64,000 bases of DNA from Caprimulgus europaeus (GCA_907165065.1 OU015528.1:71467474-71531473); one strand, 5' to 3'; numbered from the stretch's first letter, positions 50,349 through 62,021 are shown. The notes: generated by a model from the letters alone, not told the origin. Numbers and translations are program-made.

Positions 50349-50371
50349 GGGCTGGGCTGGGCCGGGCCGGG
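50349..50371 (+). repeat. (GGGCT/GGGCC)n repeat, G-quadruplex-prone
   Basis: Five GGG tracts separated by two-base loops (CT, CT, CC, CC), within the putative promoter. Confidence 0.8.
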
Positions 50372-50419
50372 CCGCCCCCGCCCCCCCGGCTGCGTGCCGC
50401 ACCGCCCCGCGCCCGGACA

Positions 50420-50429
50420 CTATTTTTAA
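50420..50429. promoter_or_regulatory. MEF2-type site / TATA-like element
   Basis: CTATTTTTAA fits the MEF2 consensus YTA(W)4TAR exactly and sits as an AT island inside GC-rich DNA. alpha2delta-1 is abundant in skeletal and cardiac muscle, so a MEF2 site fits its biology. On the minus strand the same bases read TTAAAAATAG and could serve as a weak TATA box for a start near 50395. Either role is inference. Confidence 0.35.
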
Positions 50430-50522
50430 AACCGCTTCGTGTCTTATTTTAATTCCTCCCCCTCCCTTTTAGGCAGCAGCCTCGCACAGCCCGTGTGCCA
50501 CCCGTCTGGGCTGCATTTCTCT

Positions 50523-50552
50523 CTATATATATATTTCTATATGTGTATATAA
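50523..50552. repeat. TA-rich island within the CpG island
   Basis: CTATATATATATTTCTATAT followed by GTGTATATAAATG, an AT-rich interruption between GC-rich blocks. It could be read as TATA on either strand, so it is recorded as a repeat. Confidence 0.7.
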
Positions 50553-50607
50553 ATGTCGCTTTTTCCGCTGCTGGCTGTAGAAGCGCTCCTCAGCGCGAAG
50601 GTGGAGC

Positions 50608-50635
50608 GCGGTGCGGTGCGGTGCGGTACGGAACG
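50608..50635. repeat. (GCGGT)n pentanucleotide repeat
   Basis: GCGGTGCGGTGCGGTGCGGT followed by ACGGAACGG, a short GC-rich tandem array that may vary in length. Confidence 0.85.
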
Positions 50636-50765
50636 GAGCGGGTGCCCCCGCCCTCCGCAGGGTCCTGTTCCGGCGGGTCCCCGAAGCGGCTGTGGGAAGC
50701 GGGCCCCTGGGGACACGGCTGGGAGTCCTCAGGCTTCGTCCCCGCCCCAGCTGCATCTCGAACCT

Positions 50766-53700
50766 GGGTATGAATTTCAGATTCCTTTGAAAATTCAGAG
50801 GACAAATTCCCTCTTCCGTCCTTTATTTTATCCGTGTTCACATATAGCAGTCTCTGTGGCAACTATACGTTCTCTGTACAAATGGAGAAAGTAATCCAGG
50901 AAATATTTCTTAGCTTTTTTATTAAAGCAGTTAGAAGTTCCGGGACAATTTTGATTTTTTTTTTTTCAATCTGTGAGTTGCTATGTTTGTTTGGTTTTCT
51001 TTCTTTTTATACATTTATATATTTTTATTTATTTGATTTGATAAAATTTAATTATGTCATTATAATTTATACATCTAATTAGTGCAACAGGTGAAAACAA
51101 AATAGCAGATCCAGTTTTTGTGTTATTTTCACATCCTTTGTATTTCAGGGTCGCATCATCCTGAATGTATTAGCTCACAACGATTTCTATAAACCTGAAA
51201 AGTGCTCACCTCTATTTTAAAGGTGACAAAAGGATCAAAGCTGAGATCCACAAATGAAGAATTCAGTGTTCACATTGCCAGGCTCCAAGCCAGCACGATA
51301 TTTCAGTTGCAATCTGTAAAGCATACAGTCACTCATCTACATTGTTTCTGGATTGGAACTGGCACTTTGGAGCTGGTGGGAAGAAATCCCAGTTGTCTTC
51401 ACCTATACACCTACCTGTAGGTACATAGGATTCAGGGTTTGGATGCAACTCCAAAATAGCAATTTCTAAAATGCTACTGCAGCCTATAGACTCAAGCAGT
51501 CTGAATAATACCTACAGCCCAGCTTTTGTAGGTCTCCATAGGTTTTGCCACATCAAGTGGCAACACTTAAGATACTCTGAGCACCTCTGCTTTCCTACAG
51601 CAATAGAAAGGTGCTGATGGCCTCTGCTGTAAGGTGTGACGTATAACTGCAGAGTCATGGACATGTGAACAGAGGTACTGCTTCACATGGATGTATCAAG
51701 AAGAGAAGATGTTTGGAGTGGAGTAAAGGATCGGAGAAATTCACAGAGGTTGGAGGCTGGAAATGTGTAGTAGTTCAAGTTGCACAAGACCATGTCAGAT
51801 TTACTATTTACAGTGTAATCTAAGGCATCCCCTTGCTCTTGAGGACCCACACTGCTTAAGAGCTATTATCTAGAAGGCATCAATTCAATTATGAACATGG
51901 ATATTCCCCAAAAAAACACTGATTCTGCTCATTTTCCGGACTCTGAAGGTCAGCACAAATTCGTACCTAAACTCTGCTGAGATCCACAAGCTAGATGTTC
52001 TTCTGTTAGTTGTGCTCCAAAACACCTACAGCATCACAGTGGACAACACAGTCATAGACTGACACTACAGTAACACCTCTTCAGAATAAAGGATGTGGAA
52101 ATGCCCTGCCTGGCTCCTCCCCTACCTGAAGAATCCAGCATTCACCCATGTATATCACCCATTTATATCACCCACAACAGGAAAGTGCTTGTATTTAATT
52201 GCCAGTTGTGCTTCCTACAGAGGCCCACACACTGCTCACCAAGCCGTGGTCAATGAGCTGGGAAATAAGTGCTCTGAAGTGAACAAGCAGAAAAGGATGC
52301 ACACGTTGGGCAGGGCAAGAGAAGGTGCAAATGACCATGCAAACCCACAGGGGAAGTGTTTTCAGTAAGTGAGAATAAGCAAGGCCACTCTCCCTCAGAT
52401 GTACTCTTTCAATATAACATACAGGAGACAAAGAATGATCAAAGAATGATACAGGAAAATAATAAATAGAACAGTATAGGGTTGCACAGGCATGTTCCTG
52501 TCATCATTAGTATAATTTTCTGTAAGCCTGCATTTCTGATGCTGCATCCATCATTTATAAAGCTCTTTAGGGCAAAAATTATTGCTACTAATAGTTCTAA
52601 CAACAATAACACATGGCTAGCAATGCAACAGTGCAATGCACGGGTGGGTTGGCACCCCACTTGGTACAGTAAGGTCTGGATTGTGACTGTTTCAGCAATA
52701 CTAATGCACTGTAACAATACATGAAATGTGAAAAAGATGCTAGACAAAATAGCACTATTTTTTAATATAGCAATATTCAAAGCATTGAATCCATGGTGCT
52801 ATTTACAGCTGTACAGTAAGGCTGCCTGCAAGGCAGTCCTACAGTAAACACTACTCACTGGCAAGTGAATGCCAGTGGAGCTCACTGAAACTCAGGGGTG
52901 AAGGAAAAGAGAAAAGTTGTCTACATGTGGCTCCAGCATAGAGGAAAAATACCCAAGTTAGCTCCAAACAACTGGCTGAGGTGCTGAGGAGCAGCCAGGG
53001 CTGGAAAATGGAGCTTGGCAAGGGCTACCTACGTGTCATTCATAGGAAGACTCAGATCTGTAATAGGCAACTGAAGTTCAGCCTTCAAGCTTTACAGGAT
53101 TTACAAGCAAGCTTGGATCAGAGCCCAGTTCTGAGAAAAGCTGCACTCAAATAACAGTTTTCCTTCAAAATTAAGTGAGGCTTGAAGCTGGGGTTTGAAT
53201 TTTTGTCTTAAAAAAAAAAAATCTGAAACTTAAGAAACCAATGCCATCTTGAAGCATGGAAAAGAGAAGATTGTAGGAATTACTACAGGAGTAATGTATT
53301 ATTTTCTAACTACTCACCCTTTTGTTTCACCTAATTATTTATGGCTTAAAAATGTATTTATATGCCAGGTATTTAATAAAGATGTAGATTGGTTAGAAAT
53401 GTTGATCTCCCACAAACATGCATGGCTATGAGTAATTGTGCTCAAATGAGTTCTCACTAGCTTTGATGGGAAAGTGTGATTGACTTAAAGCATAATGCTA
53501 TCAGAATTAAATTTCTTGATACTGCTTCATCCTCCCATAATCCAGACAAAAAAAGCACAAACATAGTTTCATCATGAAATGTTAAAAAGCTGTTAAAATC
53601 ACCTAAGCAAACAATTCCTTAATTCATCCATTTGATGATTATACTATTTCCCTATGCAGTCATGTTTCAAACAATGTTTTAAATACATGGTTTTAACTTC

Positions 53701-53974
53701 ACAGTGATGTTGCACTGCAGATATTCTTTTAATTTATCTGTGGTAAAATTCCTTAAGATCTATTACAGCTGACAAGTCTTCTTTTTTAAGCACTTAAATA
53801 TAGACTTGAATGACAAACCACAAAAGCAAATCTTTGTTCTTACTTCACCTCACTCTAAATTTGTTGCCTGTCATATCTGACTGAGACCTTTCTGTCAGGG
53901 AGCACAGGAATGACAGGGATTGATGTAATGAGAAGTGTCCTACACAAAAGTTTGCTTTGTACTTGCTTGATGGA
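50766..53974. other. Upstream flank of CACNA2D1, no gene or known element seen
   Basis: AT-rich just right of the island, then mixed composition. Between 51.2 and 53.2 kb the sequence is less AT-rich. It carries a shared 14-base string (GCTGAGATCCACAA at 51240 and 51979) and small hairpins at 52822-52877, perhaps remnants of old repeats. ORFs of 60-113 codons show no domains. Confidence 0.5.
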
Positions 53975-54065
53975 CTCGGCAGTGTTGGGTTTATGGTTGG
54001 ACTCGATGATTGTAAAGGTATTTTCTAACCAAAATGATTCTATGATTCTATTCTATAATTCTATT
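53975..54065 (+). mobile_element. CR1 LINE, very short 3' tail
   Basis: CGGCAGTGTTGGGTTTATGG, then TTGGACTCGATGATTGTAAA and GATTCTATGATTCTATTCTA. This is a CR1 3' end with octamer-like repeats in plus orientation, opposite to the intronic CR1 copies. Confidence 0.9.
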
Positions 54066-56844
54066 GAAATTACCGGAAATCTTTCAATTAACCATGGCAG
54101 TCCAAATGTCAGAAATAAAAATTTCTTTTGCAAAAATATGAAATTTATTTTGCATCAAAGGCTTCTTCTCAGTTCAGTATATCAGTAAAAAGTATTAATT
54201 CATGATCAAGCTCTTTAATTTTCATAACTGAATATATTATTTACATTTTCATAAATTATTTACCCTGTCACAAATCCAGCATAAGAGACAGAAGAGTTAG
54301 GCCTTCTGTCTCTTAAATATTTTTTTAAAAAACCCAAACATTTTAAGTTAGAACCAGATTCAAAGTTTTATTAATTGGGTTTTATGCTTGTATATAAACT
54401 CATTAACTCATTCTTCAGTAATCAGCATTGTCATAAAACTTTTGGATAACAGTTGCAATTGAAGAATTAACATATACAGTGATTGTAACACCTGTGTGAA
54501 TAGAAAGCATGCAATGGCCAAGTGTCTTAAGTGTCCTTTTTTTGTTGTTATAGTCCATAAATTGTTAGCGGCTGTTATTGTCACTGACCCTAATCTGCAG
54601 TGTGCTGAGTACATTTCACCTTTGTGGTTGGGGTGACAAGTACTTGCCTAGATGGAATCCCAGGTGTCATTCAGTTCAGCCAAAATGTTTTTTTGCTGAA
54701 ATACTGTGAAAAGTATGACAAGGGTTTAATCAATGCCACAGTGATACCAAAATACTGTTTTGTTCCTGGCAAGCAGTATTTTCCTTGTGTCTGTGTGTTA
54801 CACAGGGCTGGAGGGGGTAATCTTACTGAATAATTCTCATTCTGTTTGGTTGTGCAGTACTGACTAGAGAATGCAGGCAGCCTGATCTCAATTTCTAATT
54901 TCAGGTAAAAAAATCTTCCTATTGAAGTCTGCACCAGATGGAAATGTAGGATCCAGCCCATTTCAAGTGAGTTGAATTGTTTTACATATTTTAATCAGAT
55001 ATCATTTTATATTGTAAAGCCTTTGTGAGCAACATCGAGCAGCAAGGTAGTCAACTCTGGTTTGTTCTCAGCTTTGTTTTTATTCACATTAGAGTAAGCA
55101 TTCTGAACGTAGTAGCAAAACTTTCCCTATCATCTGATATAATTAAGGGTGGCTTTGGAGTTTTTTTGTTATTGTCAGATTTGAGGAAAACATTCACCCT
55201 AATTCTAGGGATGAGAGCAGGAATGTATGCATTTTCACACAAAGTTTTTTTGTTTGCTTGGGTTTTTTTGACACTGTTGCTAAGCCAACAGTAATTTTAG
55301 GTTTGTTTCATATTGAAACTTGGAGACCAGCATAATAAATATTGTCTCTGTCAATACCAAAGAAAACTCTTAAAACAAAGTATCAGGCATTAAGGAGAAA
55401 GCATAATGCAGTTTATTCAATTGTCACTGATCCTGGTACATCTATGCAGGGCATTGTAGTACTATGTGGTGATAGGCATTCAGAAAGGTTCTACGTTCAT
55501 TCTAGTATTATTATTATGCTTCTGAGTTTGGAAGGAAAATGATTTTTTTTTTCTCAAGAGTCACTGTATGGTATTTCGCAGCGTAATGTAGATGTTCTTA
55601 TTGTAAATCTCATATTGATACTGTGACACTATTCACAGAAAACCATAAATCTCAGTAATCTTGCTGGATGAAACCCTCAATTATAAATGTTAAACCATGG
55701 TATGTTCAGAGCTTGTAAAGAAATAGAAATTCTAAGAACAGTCTTATACAAATAACATATATATTTTATATAAGGATGGATTAAGTGACACAATATTTTT
55801 GTACAACCTTGTCTACCTTCCAACCAGCCCCTAATCTATTTTAACTTAGTTTGTTCCATTCTTTGTGGTGACGTTAAGCAGATATATTTATTTCCTGAAC
55901 CAAAAATATGTATGTGTTTTTTTCTTTCACCTCCTAAATCAGACAATTTCTCCCAATTTTCACCCTATGAGATTCATCCTTATGCCAGTAGAAGCTTTTC
56001 TAAATATAAGTGTGCTACTCTCCTGAAATCTGGTGTCTTGCAATTTTCTAGGACTAAAAAAAGGTAAACCATTCAGGACAACTGCTCTCTGAGATGTCAA
56101 TCAGAATAATCATAGCAAAAGACTTCCAGCCAAATGGAGTGAAGCCACCTCAAGATCTCATACCTTCTTAACCCATCTAACCTAATTAACCAGGTGGTTA
56201 TGAAAGCTGCATTCAGGAGTTATTGCTGAGATTTTAATTAGCAATATTCAAGCAAAAGAATGGGTGTTCTCATGCCATCCAGCCACCAACACTGCTTTTA
56301 GAAGTTAACAGGGTGAGCTAAATCTTAATAGGAAAGTTGTGCCTGACTCCCTCCTTTTGGGAACATAGTTATTACTGTTCCCATTCTACACTTGTGGAGA
56401 TACACATGAACTAAGTACAAGGAAAAAAGGTTTCTTTTGTCTTATCCAATGAGTAACAACAGCAAATACTGTGCTTTTAATTACATGATTATTATTTAAG
56501 TGACTTGTGCTCCCAGCTGAGAATGACAGCCCGAGAGTGTGTGAGCATTGGTATATTCAGATGAGGTATTGTGCATGAACAAGACACAGTATTTCTCAGA
56601 GAATTGCCACCAAGAACTTTTTACAGAGTCGAATTTGCATTCAGTGTTGGATCACCAGCCTCCTGATGCTTTTAACAGCTAGGAAAACCTGGTGATCTCA
56701 GCTCAATTTGTATCAAAGGACATAGACCAACACCTCCACAGAATGATACGTCCGGTCCTAAAATAGTTGGTTAAGATTATATCAGTCTTATCTTTCATCT
56801 GCCTTACAAACGATTAGTGAACCCAAAAATAACCCAAAAGGACT

Positions 56845-57180
56845 ATGGAGGAGGGAAGAGATGAAAAAAAAAAGTAGTAATGAACAACAACAGAGTAGAA
56901 GAGTTAAGAACAGGAAAGGATAAATTCAGAAGAAAGGGTATGCATATGAAAATGAAGATAAACAGTAAATTTATGTATCATAAAAGAAAGGAAAAAAAAA
57001 TTAGAAGTAAAGGAAAAGTAGTGAACCAAAGTAAAATGAAACAAGAAGAACAGGAAAATGAGAATGAAAAAATTTATTAGGAAGATGAGATATTAAGGGG
57101 GAGGAGAACAGTGCTGAAGGGAAGAGATGCAGGTAAGTGGGAAGGGTAACAAAGAGGAAAAAGGGGAAGAACACAGAGGT
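56845..57180 (+). repeat. Purine-rich asymmetric tract
   Basis: About 335 bases on the plus strand are dominated by A and G (AGGAAAA and GAAGAA types) with few pyrimidines. Frames through it give Lys/Arg/Glu-rich chance ORFs. Confidence 0.75.
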
Positions 57181-58272
57181 TTGGTCTACTCGTACTGATA
57201 TGTACATTTCCACTTGTTTTAGTTTTAACAGATGGCAAATTAGAGGAGTCCTAGCAGTAACAAAGACACATATTCAGCAAGTCTTTGAGTATGCCAGGGA
57301 AGCACACTGTAGGTGGACATGCGTTCACTCTGCTGGATCCATGCTCTGCTGGATCAGAAGCCAGGTGGCCCTGTTACTGGGATGGGTCCCCATCTAACAT
57401 GCTTTGCCCCTAAGCAGTGATTATTAGCTCAGATAGCAGAGGCCATGTAGCTTCTGGTTTAGGAGTGCAAGACTCACTACTTGTGCTCAGGGTGAGGGCA
57501 GGACTCACTCCTGTATAAGGCAATATATCTCAATCTGATAATACAGTGTGTGCTACACGTTTTATACCAAATGCAAAAACTATCTAAAGTAAACTTGAAT
57601 CTTCTGTGTGCCCATAGTTTGTAATGAGAGAAGCTGGTGGGATAGATGGTAGACTTTACGCCAATTACTCTTAAGAAATTATAAATAAATATTTATAATA
57701 TTCCTTCTCCAATAAAGCCTAAGGGCAGATAGGTTCTCTCATCTCTTTCATGATTTATTAAAAATCTTTAATTGGCAGTTCTTAAAAAAATTCCAATTCA
57801 GCTTTTAAAGTGAAAAGTCAAAAGATAAAAGCAGCTGTAGGTAAACTTGCACATCTGCTCAACCCCGGTCTCTAATTAAAATAAAGGAATGGATTTAAAT
57901 TTACATTTCAAGCTTCTGCTATCATTGTAACAGTCAGAATTTTTATGTTGTCTGAAAATGTAAAGTAAAATTTTTGCTATACTGGTCTAATTCTTTCCAG
58001 AATCATACCTTATTAAACTATGTAACAATGATTCAATTTATTCATATGGGTTATTACCCCCTCTATTGTCTGAACTATTTCACAAGCCATAATTTATCAG
58101 TATGGTAATGTTAAGCCCCCTTGTTATAACCAGCTCTGCACACTCCGTACTTCTATGCAAAGCAAAAAGGGCAGCTCTACAATCCACTCCAAATGCTGGG
58201 ATTAATTATGTTGTAGACTTCATATTGCACTTGCAGATGTTATTAATTACTGCCACTCCCAGTTTAATAGCT

Positions 58273-58286
58273 GTTTCCATAGTAAC
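58273..58286. promoter_or_regulatory. RFX X-box-like palindrome
   Basis: GTTTCCATAGTAAC is close to the RFX consensus GTNRCC(N0-3)RGYAAC with one departure (T for R in the left half). It follows TAAT-rich sequence (ATTAATTATG, TTATTAATTACT), which suggests an enhancer. Confidence 0.35.
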
Positions 58287-60568
58287 GATGAGAATTTAAA
58301 GAAGGTGTGAAAGGAAGTAAGTTGAGAAGTTGTTTTTGTTTATTTTTTTTTTCCTGAAAGGAGGACAAAGGCAATCTGACTATATAGATATATCAAAAAG
58401 AAAAATGTAAAAATCCCCAAACTCTAAGCAGTGCAAGAGAAACAAAAAGTAATGGCACAGAGGAATGTGAACGTTTTCAGAAGGTACCAAGGAAATTAAA
58501 TAATCAATTACTTAAGTTAACAACATGCTCTCACTTGATCCTTTTAAATTTAATCCCAGTTTGCACTTTTTGGTGTAGTCTAGAAAGTCTAGTGAAGTCA
58601 GAGTGTGTGCAGTGCAAGTAAACACGGAGCTACGTCTGTCTCCAGTATCACAGGTTTACTAGATAAAAACACACTACCAGTGGTGTTGGTTTAGAACTAA
58701 AAAATTTAAAATCATAGATCTCTATTAGTTGAAAGAATGAAGACTTAATCATAAATTAAATATCTTACGTAAATTATAAATTAAACAAGTGACTGTGTGT
58801 CCTCAAGTTGAAATACAGCTTTTTACATGCACTGCCCAGGACATTTACAGGAACAAGAGGAAGATGTATCAGTGAACACACCAATTACCTGTTATTATCT
58901 TTGAGTCATCTCTAAATTCTGTCTTGTTGTATTCTGAAATGTCTAGGTAGAATGTCCTGGTAAAAGGAGATACAGATAGTTTAATATTTATTATCCTCTC
59001 ATATCAGAAAATAAAAGCAATTACTGGTAAATTGCAAATTACTGTAACTTGAAACTACTGTGGGAAAGTGACAATTATTTTGATATTCCAAGATGATACA
59101 TTGAAATAACGGAAATATTTCCTTTTCAAAGAACTTTTCAGATATTTCTTTATGTTTATAACTGAGAGTTCTTAATTAAAAGAGGAAGCAGGAAAGAAGG
59201 GTTATTGACAAAATTAATATTTTCTTAAAAAAAGAAATGCCCTTCACTCTTGAAAACTACTAGCACTATTTCTCTGTACGTAAATGTGGTGGTCATTTAT
59301 CATACTCTAACTCTTAAAATGTCATAAGAAAATTATAACAATATCTGAGCTGTATTTCCATCAATAGTTGTCTTTAAATTGTTTCCATCAATGTGTCTTT
59401 AAATACACAACCCTCCCTCCCTGGAGTACAGAAAGCCTTTCTCCTGCTTTGAAATGCAGATGACTAACTCCAGGAGTACCACAAGAATTTTCCCCTTTTT
59501 ATTACCAAGGGAAGCCCATTGTCAAGTCCCATACCGCCCATCTGTGCTGTGGGAATGACATGTAACCATTAGAAGTGGATAAGGATTTGTCCTGTGCTCT
59601 GCTGAAATCCTGGTTCCAGACTTTAAGCAGGTCAGAAGTAGTGCCCACTGTGTGAGTAATCTTCTTCAGAAAGGTACATAACACCTCAACTGCTTGTACA
59701 TATTAATAGTCCGGTATTTGAAATTGTCATCAAAATACCTACTTAAGCACACAGTAGGTAATGATAATTCAAGGCATAATAAAATAATTAAACATATAAA
59801 AATAGAAGCTGTAAAAAAAATAAACAGGGGTCTCTTAATGTTTAAGAGGATAAATCTGGAACGAGAATTTTCCTTCTAGAACACATATCAAGGTTTTCCA
59901 GTGAACTGGGAAATTCCTGTAAGACCTAAGCATGCTCTGCCTCCCACCCGTTAATGCTTTGCAGCAGAAATCCTCTTTGAGGATAAAAAGTTCCTCTCCA
60001 CGAGAGGCTACTGTAATTTTCACATCTGTCATCATGGACTGGATGCCCATGCGCACTACCTTGAGGCCAGCTGAACCATGTCTTGCATGACGTCCTACAG
60101 AGAAGTCACCTTGCCACCTCCCCAGAGATTGCCTGCAACCAGACTGAGGCACCTGCTAAGAAAAAGTAGCAGTAGCAGTAGATGGAACCACTGTTCATTA
60201 TTCTCTGTAAATAGAGTTCCTTTGTTTCTTTTCGACCTTGGAAACTTCTTCTGCCCTTTTGTAGCCTTTCTTCTGGCCAGTCTCCCGAGGTCTGCTTTCT
60301 AGGCATAAAAAGAGATGAGAGGGAGATCACTTTTGAAAACATGAAAAGTCTTGGGGAAACATTGAGAGGAGGACATGACCTTGAGAGTACACAAGTAAAG
60401 GAGGCAGAAAACCTTATGCAGGGTCAGAAGAATGAAAGGAAAAGGATTAATTAAAATGTACTAAGAGAGTTTGAAGATGAAAAAGGAATATAAGTGCTAA
60501 GTATTTTTCTTTGTAACAGAAGCTCTGCTGAAAATCAATGGGGAAAGCTGGCTTTTATTTGAGTGGCA

Positions 60569-60582
60569 ATTTGCATATTAAT
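60569..60582. promoter_or_regulatory. POU octamer site with adjoining TAAT
   Basis: ATTTGCATATTAAT contains a perfect octamer ATTTGCAT followed by a homeodomain half-site, in a block (60520-60880) of higher complexity than its surroundings. Confidence 0.35.
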
Positions 60583-61142
60583 ATTGTGGTAGCATTATGC
60601 AATAGTATATAAGACAGATTGGGTAAATAAAGGCTGTGACCAAACATTTCAGCTTTTCCCCCACATCTATTCAAAATAAAACTGGCAGAATGTCACACTG
60701 TAGGCTTGTCCTTGATTTGTTTCCAGTAGAACATTAATTGATGTGCTCCCGTGTTTTGATATGTGATTTACAAGCTCTATAACTCAAAGGGTGATTACAG
60801 CCAGGCTGGCAATCTGGATGCCAAGCCTCATTTCAGTGAACTGTCCTGAATATTTCACTCGAGAAATCATGGCTTTCTAAATGTGTGGGAGACAATATTA
60901 AGCAGTGGCAATCAACAGTACAGTTCTCTGTTGGTGTAGCAGGAGGGAGCATTTTGAAAAAGCTAGTGCATCTGCTTGGTAGCTATTATTTTCTCAAGCT
61001 GGAAAAATCTCCAATGTTTTAAACAAAATACCCACAAAGTACCCAGAAATGTAGAAGTCTTCACAAAGAACATTCTGTATTTTTTAAAAATCTGTGTTTT
61101 TTTTCAAAGCAACCAAAGGAAGAAGAATATGTCCAACCAGTT

Positions 61143-61232
61143 AAAAAAACTAACCAAACAAAAACCCCAACAAAAACCCCCAAAAACCAACCAAACAACA
61201 ACAACAACAAAAAACCCCAACAAAAAAACCAC
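61143..61232. repeat. A/C-rich low-complexity tract, 90 bases
   Basis: AACAAAAACCCC, CCAACCAAAC and CAACAACAA units with no G in about 90 bases. The largest such tract in the window. Confidence 0.9.
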
Positions 61233-62021
61233 ATCATTTTTCTTCCCCTAATACTTCAAAAATTGCTTTGCAAAACTCTTGGTAACCCAGAAATTTTTGA
61301 ATTATAGTTTCATTCTGATACAATCTACAGTGGCTCAGCTGTGACCCCTAAATACCAAGGCTATAATGGAAACGGTGAAAAATTCAAGCCCATTATTGTA
61401 CTACCCTGTGTTACTATAATATCATCTATCCAATTCACATTTCATCTAGTTTTCTAATATTATTTCCTTTGGTGAAACATGTCTAACAGGACATTTTTTT
61501 AGAATATTTTTTTTTAATAACTCTATACTGTTAAAGGAGCTGTAAAGAGTTTGCATGTCAAAGAGAAAACAATGTGGTTGTAAGTTTATTCAGTTGAAGG
61601 TTATTTCCAGTACAGTAGCTTTACAGGTTAATATCCCTTTGTTATAGAAAAAAATTGTCTCACACATAAAAATCAGCTGGAAGATGGTATTGACACTGAG
61701 GAGCAGAGTACTAGAAGTAGAGTGAGGCACATTATTATGACTTTGTAGAGTGAAAACTGGCACATGTTGGCCACAAAGCCGTGGAAGCAACCAACAGCAG
61801 TAAATTGTTGGTAGCAAAATATTTAATATATTTAAAACACAAATGCTAGTTCATTATTTCATACATTGAACCCTCTATAAATTATGTAAAGAATACTTGT
61901 TCTTATTATGTATATATACTTTATTCTTTTCTTTTTCATCTATCATTTAATCCATAGAATTTTGCACTGGAAAGCCAAGCACATTTTACTCTGTGGTCAG
62001 AAAGTGAGGAGAGTGGCCTGG

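Larger units (their letters stand above)
50161..50440 (-). promoter_or_regulatory. CACNA2D1: Probable CACNA2D1 core/proximal promoter with GC boxes
   Basis: This lies just upstream of the estimated 5'UTR. It holds the plus-strand GGGGCGGGGGCGGG at 50283-50296, which contains overlapping Sp1/KLF-type boxes and an exact EGR1-type GCGGGGGCG at 50286-50294, then (GGGCT/GGGCC) repeats and C-rich boxes at 50341-50388. I see no good CCAAT box and no TATA at a suitable distance from the estimated start, so a GC-box, TATA-poor promoter is likely. The transcription start is not determined. Confidence 0.6.
48990..50765. promoter_or_regulatory. CpG island spanning CACNA2D1 promoter and exon 1
   Basis: The sequence turns abruptly from AT-rich to GC-rich with dense CG dinucleotides near 48990 and returns to AT-rich near 50765. 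The densest part is about 49300-50750. It contains exon 1, the leader, GC boxes, G-runs and short GC-rich tandem repeats. Such islands mark promoters of widely or developmentally expressed vertebrate genes. The borders are judged by eye. Confidence 0.9.
54066..62021. other. Upstream flank, mostly unique, with enhancer-like blocks
   Basis: AT-rich DNA without mobile elements I can name. It includes a purine-rich stretch at 56.85-57.18 kb, candidate conserved blocks near 57.84-58.30 kb and 60.52-60.88 kb, and an A/C-rich tract at 61.14 kb. I see no PCLO exon, although PCLO is the expected neighbour on this side. Confidence 0.5.

Noticed and set aside
50037-50420. 127-codon minus frame in the leader and promoter
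   Set aside because: It begins with GTG, not ATG, and is Ala/Gly/Pro-rich from GC bias. Only its last 13 codons start at an ATG and are reported as the uORF.
50495-50894. Overlapping frames on both strands at the right side of the island
   Set aside because: They are driven by a (GCGGT)n repeat and GC composition and have no recognisable homology.
56880-57080. 66-codon Lys/Glu-rich plus frame
   Set aside because: It is a product of the purine-rich tract, not a gene.
57125-57140. Strong plus-strand donor-like GCAG/GTAAGTGG
   Set aside because: It is an isolated motif in purine-rich DNA with no exon-like partner.
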